Notes: generated by a model not told the origin, from the letters alone. Shown: positions 35,288-45,740, counted from the first letter of the stretch. The stretch: DNA of 64,000 nucleotides from TMP-86 sp046347195 (GCA_046347195.1 JAXMGQ010000004.1:62001-126000); one strand, 5' to 3'. Translations and numbers: made by a program.

Positions 35288-36241
35288 ATGGACAGCGCAT
35301 TCCTGGATTATGGGTCGGTGGATCGGGGCGATCTCGAGCCTTGCGCATTGCAAGCGGTGTTGCCCGGTATCCGCCTGTACGAGGCGTCCGATTCACGGCA
35401 GATCCTGGCCCGGACGGCGAGCGCCGAGGTGATCTGCACCAACAAGGCGCTGATCAGCCGCGAGGTGATGCAGGGGGCTTCGCGCCTGCGCCTGATCGCC
35501 CTGGCGGCCACCGGCAGCAACAACGTGGATCTCGAGGCCGCCCGCGAGCGCGGCATCGCCGTGTGCAACACGCGCCATTACTGCACCGCTTCACTGGCCC
35601 AGCATGTCTGGGCGCTGGTCCTCGCGCTCACGCACCACCTGCGAGAGTATGCGCTGCTCACCTCCGGCGGCGCCTGGGCGCGCGCCGCGCACTTCACCAT
35701 GCTGGATCATCCCGTGCGCGAGCTGGGCGGGCGCAACCTCGGCATCGTGGGCGCCGGAGAACTCGGCAGCGCGGTGGCTCGCATCGGCGAGGCCTTCGGC
35801 ATGCGCGTGCTGCTCGCCAACCGGCCCGGCGGCGAGCGGCGTCCCGGCCGGCTGGACCTGCCCGAACTGCTGAAGGTCGCGGACATCATCAGCCTGCACT
35901 GCCCGCTGACGGATGCCACCCGCGGCATGATCGGCGCGGCTGAACTTGCGCTCATGAAGCCCGATGCGCTGCTCATCAACACCGCGCGCGGCGCATTGGT
36001 CGACACCGCCGCACTGGCCGCCGCACTGCGCGAGCGGCGCATCGGGGGAGCCGGCATCGACGTGCTGCCGCAGGAGCCGCCGGTCGATGGCAATCCGCTG
36101 CTGGATGTGAGCCTTTCGAACCTGATCGTGACCCCACACATCGCCTGGTCGGCGCGCGAGGCCCGGCAGCGATGTCTCGACCAGGTGACCGAGAACGTGC
36201 AGGCCTTCCTCGCCGGCCGCGAGCTCAGGCGGCTGGTCTGA
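35288..36241 (+). CDS. D-2-hydroxyacid dehydrogenase (NAD-dependent)
   Basis: 317 residues from ATG 35288. The Rossmann fingerprint is LGIVGAGELGSAVARIGEAF. The catalytic Arg is in LINTARGALVDTAAL, Glu in DVLPQEPPVDGN and His in IVTPHIAWSAREARQR. It is closest in appearance to glycerate or hydroxypyruvate reductase-type members, but the substrate cannot be fixed from sequence. Confidence 0.92.
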   Translation: MDSAFLDYGSVDRGDLEPCALQAVLPGIRLYEASDSRQILARTASAEVICTNKALISREVMQGASRLRLIALAATGSNNVDLEAARERGIAVCNTRHYCTASLAQHVWALVLALTHHLREYALLTSGGAWARAAHFTMLDHPVRELGGRNLGIVGAGELGSAVARIGEAFGMRVLLANRPGGERRPGRLDLPELLKVADIISLHCPLTDATRGMIGAAELALMKPDALLINTARGALVDTAALAAALRERRIGGAGIDVLPQEPPVDGNPLLDVSLSNLIVTPHIAWSAREARQRCLDQVTENVQAFLAGRELRRLV

Positions 36242-36255
36242 TCGGGCAGCGAGAT

Positions 36256-36444
36256 TCAGGCCTTCGGATACAGCAGCATCTGCGTGCAGCGAAACAGCGC
36301 CAGCGTGCGACCCGTCTCACGGTGGGTGACGATCGCGTCCCAGACCTGGGTGGTGCGGCCCATGTGCGCGGCCGTGGCGGTGCACTCGATGGTGCCCTCC
36401 CGCGCCGCATGGGTGAATGCGCGGCGTGCCGGGAAGTTCACCAT
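36256..36444 (-). pseudogene. Remnant of a hotdog-fold (PaaI-type) thioesterase
   Basis: The open frame ending at 36256 encodes AREGTIECTATAAHMGRTTQ and VWDAIVTHRETGRTLALFRC, the last two strands of a PaaI-like acyl-CoA thioesterase. The N-terminal half with the catalytic helix (normally H-G-G) is missing, and the region further upstream is occupied by the start of the DUF2845 gene. It is probably a gene fragment left by a deletion. Start and expression are unknown. Confidence 0.5.
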
Positions 36445-36542
36445 CGCGCAGCGTTCCAGGTCAATCCTGGACAGCGCGGGCCTTGCGGTCCTATGCTTCC
36501 GGCGTCGCCGCCATCCGCGGCCACCCTTCGAGGCTCGCCGGG

Positions 36543-36854
36543 ATGCGATCACTCCTGCTGCTCATCATCGGGCTCCTGGCCCTCTCCACCGCGCGCGCCG
36601 AGGATACCGTCCGCTGCGGCGGCTCGCTGGTCTCGGCCGATACCACCGTGGAGAACCTGGTGGAGAAATGCGGCGAGCCCGCCCGCAAGAAGGTGGAGGA
36701 GGAGGAAGTGCGCGCGGGTAACGCCGGTGGCGGCACGCACGTCGTGGGCACCACCATCACCGAGACCTGGTTCTACGATCGCGGCTCGCGCGCCTTCGGC
36801 TTCGAGGTGGTCATCGTCGACGGCAAGGTCAAGAGCCTCATCGTCACGCCCTGA
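36543..36854 (+). CDS. DUF2845 exported protein
   Basis: 103 residues from ATG 36543. The signal peptide MRSLLLLIIGLLALSTARA is followed by EDTVRCGGSLVSADTTVENL and VEKCGEPARKK, a DUF2845 signature with two Cys residues that probably pair, and a C-terminal beta region (ETWFYDRGSRAFGFEVVIVD). A small periplasmic protein of unknown role. It converges on the TPR kinase gene. Confidence 0.85.
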   Translation: MRSLLLLIIGLLALSTARAEDTVRCGGSLVSADTTVENLVEKCGEPARKKVEEEEVRAGNAGGGTHVVGTTITETWFYDRGSRAFGFEVVIVDGKVKSLIVTP

Positions 36855-36875
36855 GGATCAGCAGGCGAGGCAGCT

Positions 36876-39194
36876 TCAGCCCGCCGTCGACTGCGGCCAT
36901 TCACACTGCATCACGGTGCCCGAGGGCTCCGCGCACCCGATGGAGAACCGGGCACCGATGAGCGTCGCGCGATAGCGCATGGTGCGAAGCCCGAGTCCGG
37001 TGGAACCCTCGGCGTCGCGACTCAGCCCGATGCCATCGTCACGGATCTGCAGGCGGGCGCGCGAATCGTCCACCACCAGCTCCACCTCCACGTGCGTCGC
37101 GCCGGAGTGCTTGACCGCATTGTTGAGCGCCTCCTGGGCGATCCGATACACGTGGTCGCTCGCCTCGGGCGAGAGCCGCAAGGGTGCATCATCGACGTGG
37201 TGGAAGCGGACATCGATGCCATGCGCGCCGGCGATGCGGCCGGTGAGTTCCTTCAGCGCCCTCAGCAGGCCTCCCTGCTGTTCACCTGCGGGCGAAAGGC
37301 CGCGCGCCATGCCACGGCAGGTTTCGATGGCGCGGCTCGCGATCCGTGAAAGGCTCTCCAGGTCCGCCGCGTTGGGCAGGTCGCGCTTGCGGGCTTCCCC
37401 CGCGAGCCCCCGCGCCAGCAGCGCAAGCCCGGTGAGTTCCTGCCCCAGGCCATCGTGCAGCTCCTGGCCCAGGTGGCGCTGTTCACGCACGCCCACCTCG
37501 AGCAGCGCGCGTTCGAGGTGGCGCCGTTCCGTGATGTCCTCGATGACGCAGATGAAGGAAGCGGGCTTCTGGCCGTTCAATGGCGTGAAGACCACGAGCG
37601 CCGGGAATTCGCTGCCGTCCTTGCGCCGAAGCAGGCACTCCAGTGCCGGTGGCACCGGCCGCTCGCGTGGATCGGCATCGATGCCCAGCGTGGCGAGCGT
37701 CAGCCCGCGGAACTCGCCGGGCTCGTAGCCCACGGTCCTGGACAGCGCCGCGTTGATGCAACGCAGGCCCCCAGGCTCCACCAGCATCACACCCTCGCTC
37801 ATCGAATGCAGGATCATCGCCTGCGCTTCGAGCACCTGCGAATGACGCTGGCGCGTCTTGAGCGAATGGATGAGCAGCCAGATCACCGCGGCGCCGACGA
37901 TGGCCACCACCGTCCACAGGCGGTTGACCTCCGCACGCCGGGCCAGCAGCTCGCGCTGCTCCTCGTTCTCATGCTGCAGCACGCGGTTGCGTTCGATGGC
38001 GCGCTCGGTCTCGAAGCGGGTGCGCAGCACCGCCACCGCGCGCCGCCGGTCATCGGCGTTGGCGGTGCGCATGAGCTGGTTGAAGCGGTCGACATCGGCA
38101 TAGGCCTGCTGGTACTGCCCGAGCGCGGCATACGCCCGTGCGCGCGACAGGTAATGGTTGGGCAGCGTGCGCGGCTCGATGTCCTGGCCTTCGTTGGCGA
38201 GCACGATGTTGAGCCGCTGCACCGCGCCCGCCGGGTCATGCAGCGCGATCAGCAGGTCGGCGCGCGCCGCCATGGCCGACTTCATGAGGTCGATCCGGTC
38301 GGTGTGCCGCAGTTCGGTTTCCGCCTGTTCACAGACCGGCGCGGCCTCGTCGAGCCGCCTGGCCCGCGTGAGCGCCATGCAGGTGATGGTCTTGCTCATG
38401 GACACCGAACGCTGATCGCCCACGCTTGCGCTGTAGGCGGCCGAGGTGCGCATCTCCTCGACCGCGCGGTCGAAGTGTTCCGCTCGCAGCTCGAGCCTGC
38501 CGAGGAAGTAGTGCGACACCGACAGCCAGTTGGTGGCGTGCAGGCTCTCGGCATAGGTGATCGCCTCGCCGAGGAAGCGCCGCGACTCGTCGAGGTCACC
38601 GGTATCGGCGTAGAAGGAACCGAAGGCCTCCGCGGCCAGCGCGTGCGCCTCGGACCAGTGCCTGATCTCGGTGATGCGGTACATCGTGAGGGCATCGGCC
38701 ACCGCCAGGTCGAGCCGGTTCTGCGCCTGGTACATGCGTGCCCGCACCATCAGCGCGCAGGCGTGCGGGAGCGAGTCCGGCGGGAGGGCAGCCAGGATGG
38801 CGGTGGCCTCCCGGATGCCGGCCTCCACTTCCGGGGCGCCGTCGAAGGTGTCGATGCGGGTGAGCAACAGGCGCGACTTGAGCGGATCGGTGTCGGGGCG
38901 CGCGGCCAGGTAGCCGATGCCGATCGAGGCCGCCTGTTCGGCTTCCCGGTCACGCTCAACCTGGTAGAAGGCCTCGCTGAGGATGGCCTGGAGCGATGCG
39001 CGGCGCACGATGTTGCCCGAGGGCGTGCGTTCCAATTCCGCCCGGGCCACGTCGATCACATCGACGGGGTCGACGATGATGCGCTGGTCGAGCGGCCGCA
39101 GCGAGGTGTCCGGCAGCGGGACGCAGGAGGCGGATGCGACGGCGCCGGGCCATGCCAGAAGGCCCAGCGCGAACACCAGGATGGGTCGACACAC
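36876..39194 (-). CDS. TPR-PAS sensor histidine kinase, HisKA_3 class
   Basis: 772 residues starting at GTG 39194. An export signal is followed by a periplasmic solenoid of TPR-like helices (about 60-400, e.g. YLSRARAYAALGQYQQAYAD), a coiled coil, one membrane helix (VVAIVGAAVIWLLIH), a PAS domain (MILHSMSEGVMLVEPGGLRC), HisKA_3 with the acceptor His in LGQELHDGLGQELTGLALLA, and an HATPase (AQEALNNAVKHSGA, IRDDGIGL). Its cognate regulator is not adjacent. The NarL-type regulator at 3.9 kb is of the right class. Confidence 0.92.
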   Translation of the reverse strand: MCRPILVFALGLLAWPGAVASASCVPLPDTSLRPLDQRIIVDPVDVIDVARAELERTPSGNIVRRASLQAILSEAFYQVERDREAEQAASIGIGYLAARPDTDPLKSRLLLTRIDTFDGAPEVEAGIREATAILAALPPDSLPHACALMVRARMYQAQNRLDLAVADALTMYRITEIRHWSEAHALAAEAFGSFYADTGDLDESRRFLGEAITYAESLHATNWLSVSHYFLGRLELRAEHFDRAVEEMRTSAAYSASVGDQRSVSMSKTITCMALTRARRLDEAAPVCEQAETELRHTDRIDLMKSAMAARADLLIALHDPAGAVQRLNIVLANEGQDIEPRTLPNHYLSRARAYAALGQYQQAYADVDRFNQLMRTANADDRRRAVAVLRTRFETERAIERNRVLQHENEEQRELLARRAEVNRLWTVVAIVGAAVIWLLIHSLKTRQRHSQVLEAQAMILHSMSEGVMLVEPGGLRCINAALSRTVGYEPGEFRGLTLATLGIDADPRERPVPPALECLLRRKDGSEFPALVVFTPLNGQKPASFICVIEDITERRHLERALLEVGVREQRHLGQELHDGLGQELTGLALLARGLAGEARKRDLPNAADLESLSRIASRAIETCRGMARGLSPAGEQQGGLLRALKELTGRIAGAHGIDVRFHHVDDAPLRLSPEASDHVYRIAQEALNNAVKHSGATHVEVELVVDDSRARLQIRDDGIGLSRDAEGSTGLGLRTMRYRATLIGARFSIGCAEPSGTVMQCEWPQSTAG

Positions 39195-39250
39195 GAGGGG
39201 AGCCTAAACCATGGCCGTCCCGGATCAAAATGAGGTTAACATTGCACCTC

Positions 39251-39976
39251 ATGGGCAGGATATTCGAAGTCAGAAAGCACGCGATGTTCGCGCGCTGGAA
39301 CCGCATGGCCAAGCAGTTCACGCGCGTGGCCAAGGACATCAACATCGCCGTCAAGGCGGGTGGCGCGGACCCTGCCTCGAATCCGGCGCTGCGGCGGGCC
39401 CTGCAGAACGCCCGTGCCTTCAACATGCCCAAGGACAAGACCGACGCGGCGATCAAGCGCGCGCTGGGCAAGGACGCGGCGAACTATACCGAGGTCATCT
39501 ACGAAGGGTACGCCCCGCACGGAGTGGCGCTGCTGGTGGAAACGGCGACCGACAACCCCACGCGCACGGTGGGCAGCGTTCGCAACATCATCTCCAAGAA
39601 CGGCGGCAACCTCGCCACCACGGGAAGCGTGGCCTTCCTGTTCCGCAAGATGGGCGTGTTCCGGCTGGATCCCTCCACCGTCAAGGACCAGGATGAGCTG
39701 GAGCTGGACCTGATCGACCACGGCCTCGAGGAGATGGGCGAGAGCACCGGCGAGAAGGGCGAGCCACAGCTCGTCATCCGCTGCAATTTCCCCGACTTCG
39801 GCCGCCTGCAGGAGGCGCTGGAGAAGCGCGGGCTCGCACCGCTGTCCGCCGAGCACGAGTACATCTGCAACGTCCCCACCGAACTGCCCGAGGAACAGGC
39901 CACCGAGGTGCTCGGCCTGATCGACAAGCTCGAGCAGGACGACGACGTGCAGAAGGTGTTCCACACGCTCGCCTGA
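39251..39976 (+). CDS. YebC/PmpR family (TACO1) regulatory or translation factor
   Basis: 241 residues from ATG 39251. It starts MGRIFEVRKHAMFARWNRMA rather than the MAGHSKWAN of the classic group, the second common YebC subtype. DINIAVKAGGADPASNPALR, ARAFNMPKDKTDAAIKRAL and YEGYAPHGVALLVE are conserved. YebC proteins act as transcription regulators (PmpR) or help ribosomes pass proline stretches. The start lies 56 bases from the divergent kinase gene. Confidence 0.92.
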   Translation: MGRIFEVRKHAMFARWNRMAKQFTRVAKDINIAVKAGGADPASNPALRRALQNARAFNMPKDKTDAAIKRALGKDAANYTEVIYEGYAPHGVALLVETATDNPTRTVGSVRNIISKNGGNLATTGSVAFLFRKMGVFRLDPSTVKDQDELELDLIDHGLEEMGESTGEKGEPQLVIRCNFPDFGRLQEALEKRGLAPLSAEHEYICNVPTELPEEQATEVLGLIDKLEQDDDVQKVFHTLA

Positions 39977-40003
39977 TGTCATCGCATTATCGGGGAGTCC
40001 TCC

Positions 40004-40468
40004 ATGAGCCGACCACCATTGCCTCCCTTCGATGCCGGGACCGCCGCACAGAAAGCGCGCATGGCGGAGGATGCCTGGAACGGCCGCGACCCGGAGAAGG
40101 TCGCCCTGGCCTACACCGAGGACAGCCGCTGGCGCAACCGCGCGGAGATCTTCCAGGGACGGCCCGCCATCGTCGAATTCCTGAAACGCAAGTGGGCGCG
40201 CGAGCTCGACTACCGGCTCATCAAGGAAGTGTGGGCCTTCACCGGCAACCGCATCGCCGTGCGCTTTGCCTACGAGTGGCACGATGACGCCGGAAGCTGG
40301 TTCCGCAGCTACGGCAACGAGAACTGGGAGTTCGACGAGCATGGCCTGATGCGCATCCGCCATGCCAGCATCAACGACCTCCCCATCCGCGAATCGGACC
40401 GCAAGTACCACTGGCCGCTGGGCCGGCGACCGGACGGCCACCCTTCCCTCAGTGACCTCGGCCTGTAG
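40004..40468 (+). CDS. DUF1348 (NTF2-like) protein
   Basis: 154 residues from ATG 40004 with a GGGGAG site. It shows the DUF1348 hallmark chain ARMAEDAWNGRDPEKVALAY, SRWRNRAEIFQGRPAIVEFL, YRLIKEVWAFTGNRIAVRFA and SWFRSYGNENWEFDEHGLM. These are small cone-shaped NTF2-like proteins with a conserved polar pocket. Function unknown. Confidence 0.93.
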   Translation: MSRPPLPPFDAGTAAQKARMAEDAWNGRDPEKVALAYTEDSRWRNRAEIFQGRPAIVEFLKRKWARELDYRLIKEVWAFTGNRIAVRFAYEWHDDAGSWFRSYGNENWEFDEHGLMRIRHASINDLPIRESDRKYHWPLGRRPDGHPSLSDLGL

Positions 40469-40479
40469 GTGAACCCGCC

Positions 40480-42164
40480 ATGCTCAGCCTGCTGTACGCC
40501 TCCGCGCTCACCGCACAACTGGTTCTCGTTCACGGCAAGGTGATCACGGTCGATGCCCGGGACTCGATCACGCAGGCGGTCGCGATCCGCGACGGAAAAA
40601 TCCTGAAGGCCGGCACCGATGAAGAAGTCCTGGCCCTCGCCGATTCGAATACCCAGGTCATCGACCTGAAAGGACGCGCGGCCACTCCGGGGCTCATCGA
40701 CACGCACGCGCACCTCTCGGGCGGCGGTTTCTCCGACCTCTACGAGATCCCGCTGTCGGATGCCGCGAGCATCACCGACGTCCTGGCCCGCGTGAAGGCG
40801 GCCGTGGCGAAGGCGCAGCCCGGTGAGTGGATCCAGGGACGCGGCTGGGACGAGGGCAAGCTCGCCGAGCATCGCTATGTCACGGCGGCCGACCTCGACA
40901 CCGTCGCGCCGCGCAACCCGGTGTGGCTCACGCACACCACGGGTCACTACGGCGTCGCCAACAGCGCCGCGCTGAAGCTCGCGGGCGTCGCGACGGGCAC
41001 ACCCAACCCCACGGCCGGCACCATCGATCGCGATCCCGCCGGCAAGCCCACGGGCGTGCTGAAGGACTCCGCGCAGCAGCTCGTCGTTTCCCATGTGCCG
41101 GAGCCCACGCCGGAACAGCGGCGCAAGGGACTGGAACACATCGTGCAGGTGATGAACCGCGAGGGCATGACCGGCGCCAAGGACCCCGAGATCGGATCTT
41201 CCGAAACCGGCAGGCCTACGAGGCCGTGCTCGCGGAAGGGAAGCTGAACGCGCATGTCTGCGTGCTGTGGTCGGCCGGCAGGACGCTGGCCACCGCCCGC
41301 GCCGCCCTCGCGCAGGTGCAGGCCGCCCCGCGCCCGCCGGCCTCGCTGGGCGAGGACCGGCTCCTGTCCTGTGGCGTGAAGATCTACATGGACGGCAGCG
41401 GTGGCGCCCGCACGGCCTGGCTCTACCAGGACTGGAACCGCGACTCGACCGGCATGGACAAGGGCAACACCGGGTATCCCAGCACCGACCCCCAGGTCTA
41501 CCGGCAGATGGTGAAGCTGTTCCACGAGGCTGGCGTGCCCATGGGCACGCACGCCATCGGCGATCGCGCCATCGACTGGGTGGTCGACAGCTACGCGCAG
41601 GCGGAACAGGCGAAGCCGACGCGGGGACTGCGGCATTCCATCATCCACGCCAACATCCCCAGCGACCATGCGCTCGACACCATGGCCATGCTGCAGAAGC
41701 GGTACGACGCCGGGTACCCCGAAGTCCAGGCGCCCTTCACCTGGTGGATCGGTGACAACTACGCCGGCAATTTCGGCCCCGCGCGCTCATCGCGGCTCGT
41801 GCCGCTGGCCACGTTCCAGAAGCGCGGCATCCTGTGGGGAGGCGGCTCGGACTTCGACGTGACACCGCTCCCCGCCCGCTACGGCCTGTGGTCCTCGGTA
41901 CAGCGCGAGGCACTCAAGGGCACCTATGGCCCGCATCCCTTCGGCACCGCCGAGGGCGTGGACATCCACATCGCGCTGCGTTCCTACACCGCCTGGGCCG
42001 CGCGCCAGATCTTCCTCGAGCAGCGCACCGGCAGTCTCGAAGCCGGCAAGGATGCCGACATCGCCGTATGGGACCGAGACCCCTACTCGATTCCTGCCTC
42101 GCAGCTCAAGGACCTGCACTGCCAGATGACGCTGTTCCAGGGACGCATCGTGTTCCGTGAATGA
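40480..42164 (+). pseudogene. YtcJ-like amidohydrolase, one frameshift
   Basis: From ATG 40480 the first frame reads VLVHGKVITVDARDSITQAV, then the metal motif LIDTHAHL and WIQGRGWDEGKL, to about 41195. The second half (YEAVLAEGKLNAHVCVLW, VKIYMDGSGGARTAWLY, VPMGTHAIGDRAIDWVVDSY, LWGGGSDFDVTPL, GSLEAGKDADIAVWDRDPYS) is in another frame up to 42164. One missing base near 41193-41210 reconciles them into a normal Amidohydro_3 protein of about 560 residues. There is no clear signal peptide. Its stop overlaps the MmuM start. Confidence 0.85.
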
Positions 42165-43098
42165 CCCGTTCGGCCCGTTCCTGGCGGCCAATGCCTTCGT
42201 CGTGCTCGACGGCGGGCTGGCCACCGAGCTGGAACGGCGCGGCGCGGACATCAACGATGCGCTGTGGTCGGCAAAGCTGCTCATCGACGAGCCGGAGCTG
42301 ATCCGCGCGGTGCACCTGGATTACTACCGCGCGGGCGCGGACGTCGCGACCACGGCGAGTTACCAGGCCACTTTCGAAGGACTCGCCAAGCGCGGCTTCG
42401 ACGCCCAAGCGGCAGCGGCTCTGATGCGCACCTCGGTGACCCTGGCGCTGGAAGCGCGCGAGCAGTTCTGGTCGGACCCGGCGAACCGCGCGCACCGTCT
42501 TCGGCCGCTGGTCGCCGCCTCCATCGGCCCGTATGGCGCGATGCTCGCCGACGGCTCCGAGTACCGGGGCCGGTACGGCTTGGGCGAGACTGCGCTGATG
42601 GATTTCCATCGGCCACGCATGCAGGTGCTGGCGAGTGCCGGGGCGGACCTCCTGGCCTGCGAGACCGTCCCCAGCCAGCTCGAGGCGCGGGCACTCGCCA
42701 GGTTGCTGTGGGAATTCCCGCACATGCCCGCCTGGATCAGCTTCTCCTGCCGCGACGGCATCCACACCTGCGAAGGTCAGCGCATCGCCGATTGCGTGCG
42801 CGAGCTCGAAGCGTACGATCAGGTCGTGGCTCTCGGCGTGAACTGCACGGCTCCCCAGCACATCGACTCGCTGCTCGCGCAGATGCGCGGCGCGACGGAC
42901 AAGCTTCTGCTCGTCTACCCGAACTCCGGTGAGCAGTACGATGCGACCGCCAAGGTCTGGCGCGGCACGGCGACCCCGCTCGAGTTCGCCCGGCGCGCGG
43001 TTGCCTGGCAGGCCGCCGGCGCCAGGCTCATCGGCGGCTGCTGCCGGACCACACCCCTGAACATCCAGGCCCTGCGCGAGTGCAATCACCCGTCATGA
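42157..43098 (+). CDS. mmuM: Homocysteine S-methyltransferase
   Basis: 313 residues starting at GTG 42157, overlapping the previous stop by 8 bases. FVVLDGGLATELERRGADIN at the N-terminus, VATTASYQATFEG, the zinc Cys in ALGVNCTAP and the Cys pair in LIGGCCRTTP are the family signature. It transfers a methyl group from S-methylmethionine or AdoMet to homocysteine. It is translationally coupled to the PhzF gene (ATGA at 43095). Confidence 0.95.
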   Translation: MNDPFGPFLAANAFVVLDGGLATELERRGADINDALWSAKLLIDEPELIRAVHLDYYRAGADVATTASYQATFEGLAKRGFDAQAAAALMRTSVTLALEAREQFWSDPANRAHRLRPLVAASIGPYGAMLADGSEYRGRYGLGETALMDFHRPRMQVLASAGADLLACETVPSQLEARALARLLWEFPHMPAWISFSCRDGIHTCEGQRIADCVRELEAYDQVVALGVNCTAPQHIDSLLAQMRGATDKLLLVYPNSGEQYDATAKVWRGTATPLEFARRAVAWQAAGARLIGGCCRTTPLNIQALRECNHPS

Positions 43099-43967
43099 AG
43101 CCCCACGCCTACCGCCTGGTCAACGTGTTCACCCACGGCAACGACCGCTTCAGCGGCAATCCCCTGTGCGTGTTCGAGGACGGCGCGGGACTCTCCGATG
43201 AGGCCATGCAGGCGCTGGCACGACAGTTCAACCTGTCGGAGACCACCTTCATCCTGCCGCCTGCCGCCGAGAGCCCGGCACCCGAGGACCCGGCAGCCGC
43301 GGCGCTGGTGCGTATCTTCACCCCCTCCTACGAGATGCCCTTCGCCGGTCATCCGACGCTCGGCACCGCGCAGGTGTGCCGCGCGCTCGGGCTGGGGGAG
43401 GATGAACTGCGCCTGCGCATGCTGGCCGGCACCATCCCGGTGAGCGCGAAGGGCAATCGCTGGACGCTCACCGCGCCGACCAGCACGGCGCGCGAGGTGG
43501 ACGAGTCGCGCGCGGATCTCGCCGCGGGACTGGGCCTGGATGAAGCCGACATCGGCGAACGGCCGCTGTGGGTGGACTCGGGCAGTGAGCAGCTCATCGT
43601 GCCGCTGGCCAGCGAATCTGCCGTACGCCAGGCAGTGCCCAACCGCGAGGCATTACGCAAGTTCCAGAACCGCGCCGGCAACAGCATGGCGTACGTGTTC
43701 CACGTGGGGAAGGGCGGCAAGGCGCTGGCGCGGTTCTTCTTCGATCAGGGAACCGCGATGCTCGAGGACCCGGCCACGGGCTCGGCCACGGCGAATTTCG
43801 GCGGCTGGTGGGTGGCGATGGCGAAGCCCCTGCCCTGCTCGCTCGCCATCTCGCAGGGCCAGTATGCGCAGCGGCCCTCCACCTTGTACCTGGATGTCAG
43901 CGCCGAGCGGCGCGTGACGGTGAGCGGCGAGGTGATGGATGTGGGACGCGGGGTATTCGAAGTCTGA
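43095..43967 (+). CDS. PhzF family isomerase/epimerase
   Basis: 290 residues from ATG 43095. The catalytic Glu is in QFNLSETTFIL; other PhzF strings are YRLVNVFTHGNDRFSGNPLC, FTPSYEMPFAGHPTLGTAQV and EDPATGSATANFGGWW. The two halves have the diaminopimelate-epimerase fold. There is no phenazine locus nearby, so it is a generic PhzF-like isomerase rather than a phenazine enzyme. Confidence 0.93.
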   Translation: MKPHAYRLVNVFTHGNDRFSGNPLCVFEDGAGLSDEAMQALARQFNLSETTFILPPAAESPAPEDPAAAALVRIFTPSYEMPFAGHPTLGTAQVCRALGLGEDELRLRMLAGTIPVSAKGNRWTLTAPTSTAREVDESRADLAAGLGLDEADIGERPLWVDSGSEQLIVPLASESAVRQAVPNREALRKFQNRAGNSMAYVFHVGKGGKALARFFFDQGTAMLEDPATGSATANFGGWWVAMAKPLPCSLAISQGQYAQRPSTLYLDVSAERRVTVSGEVMDVGRGVFEV

Positions 43968-44024
43968 GAGCGGTATGGCAGAGACCGTGCTGTAAGGTGA
44001 AAGGCCCGCCCAGGGAGCGTTGCG

Positions 44025-44459
44025 ATGGAAAACGACACGAAAGGTTCGCTTTATAGCTATCAAGCTCCGGTCAGCATCAAGCTGGCGCTCATATGGACCT
44101 CAGTGATGTTCCTGTACATCTACAACGACTACTTCAGCCTGTATCTGCCAGGCACGGTTGATGGAATGATCGCCGGCAAGATGGGTCCGTTGGGACCGGC
44201 GAGTCCAACGACACTGCTGGCGGTAGCCCTCATGCTGGCAGTCCCTGCCCTGATGATCGCTCTGTCGGTGCTCCTGCCGCCGAACCTGAGCCGTACGCTG
44301 AACATCGTGTTCGGACTCCTGTACACGGTGATCGAAGCGCTCACGTTCATCGGTACCGCACCGTTCTACAAGGTGCTCGTGATTCTCGAGGTCGTGCTGA
44401 CGGCGCTTGTCGTGTGGTATTCGCTGCGCTGGCGGCGTTCGCAACCGCCTTCGCAGTAG
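44025..44459 (+). CDS. DUF6326-like four-helix membrane protein
   Basis: 144 residues from ATG 44025 with an AGGGAG site. Four membrane helices, with VSIKLALIWTSVMFLYIYND in the first and YFSLYLPGTVDGMIAGKMG in the loop, the DUF6326 pattern. The sequence just upstream is plain intergenic. Function unknown. Confidence 0.75.
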   Translation: MENDTKGSLYSYQAPVSIKLALIWTSVMFLYIYNDYFSLYLPGTVDGMIAGKMGPLGPASPTTLLAVALMLAVPALMIALSVLLPPNLSRTLNIVFGLLYTVIEALTFIGTAPFYKVLVILEVVLTALVVWYSLRWRRSQPPSQ

Positions 44460-44502
44460 AACTTCATTGTCAGTGAGGTGACCCGCATCCACGAAGTCGA
44501 TC

Positions 44503-45740
44503 ATGCTGTACCAAGCCTCCCAATCACCGCTGCGCCAGTTGTGCCACCTGCGCTGGCTGGCCATCGCCGGGCAGGCGTTGACGGTGGCGGTGGTCACCGG
44601 CCCTCTGCACATCGCCCTGCCGGCGGCCCCGCTCTGGGCCGGCATCGCTGCCCTGACCCTGTTCAATCTGTACGCCCTCCGCGCTTCGAGCAAGGAAGGC
44701 GTCTCCAGCAACCGCGTGGTCTTCCTGCACATGGTGGTGGATGTCACGGTGCTGGGATGGATGATCGGCTGGAGCGGCGGGCTCGAGAACCCCTTCTCCT
44801 CGCTGTTCCTGCTGCCCATTGCGCTGTCGATCCTTGCGCTGCCGGTGCGGTGGGTGTGGGCGACGGCCGCGGTCAGCATCGCAGGCTTCGTGCTGTCGAC
44901 CACCTTGGCGCATGCGATGCCCCACGTTCACAACCTGTTCGGCGATGCCTTCGGCCTGCACAAGGCCGGCATGATGGTCAACTTCGCAGTCTCGGCCGCG
45001 GTGGTGCTGGTGTTCTTCACGCGCATGGCGGAGGCGTGGCGAGCCAGCACCCGCGAGATCGCCCTGCTGCGCGAGCGGTTCACGCGCAACGAGGGCATCC
45101 TCGCGCTGGCCACCCATGCCGCCTCGGTGGCGCACGAGCTGAACACACCGCTCGGCACGCTGACCCTCATGGTGGAAGAGATGGCCGACGAAGCCGACAC
45201 CGAGGCCAGGCGCGCGGACTGCGAGACGATGCGGTCGCTGCTGGGCATCTGCCGCGATCGCGTGCGTGAACTCGCCGCGCCGGCGGCATCGGCGGGCATC
45301 GAGCGCGTGACGGGCGTCGAGCTCGAGCGCGTCATCGCACGCTGGCAACTCATCCGGCCGGCCGTGGAGCTGCGGCGTACCGGTTCAGCACAAGACCTGC
45401 GTCCGATCGATCCTGCCGCCGGGCATCTGCTGCAGGCATTGCTGAACAACGCGGCGGATGCCAGCGAACGCGCCGGCTCGACGCGCGTGGATCTGCACCT
45501 GGAGTGCGTCGACGGCAGCCTGCAGGCCTCGATCCGCGACTACGGCGCAGGTTTCGAACGCACTTCCCCATCACTGCCGGCACCTTGTTCCGCAGCAACA
45601 AACCTGGCGGACTGGGTGTGGGATTGGCGTTGTCCCACGCCACCGTGGAACGCCTGGGTGGGGAACTATCCATGCAACCCGCCGCGGAAGGACCGGGCGT
45701 GGTGGTGAGTTTCCGCCTGCCGACGGAGGGGCCGGCATGA
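44503..45740 (+). pseudogene. regB: RegB/PrrB-type redox sensor kinase, one frameshift
   Basis: From ATG 44503 there are about six membrane helices, then the RegB phospho-acceptor region ATHAASVAHELNTPLGTLTL and an N box (LLQALLNNAADASERA). At about 45556 the frame changes: FPITAGTLFRSNKPGGLGVG and LALSHATVERLGGELSMQPA (G2 box) are in the +1 frame, which ends at TGA 45738-45740 overlapping the RegA start. One missing or extra base restores a kinase of about 412 residues. RegB quinone and redox-Cys motifs are not obvious. Confidence 0.82.
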
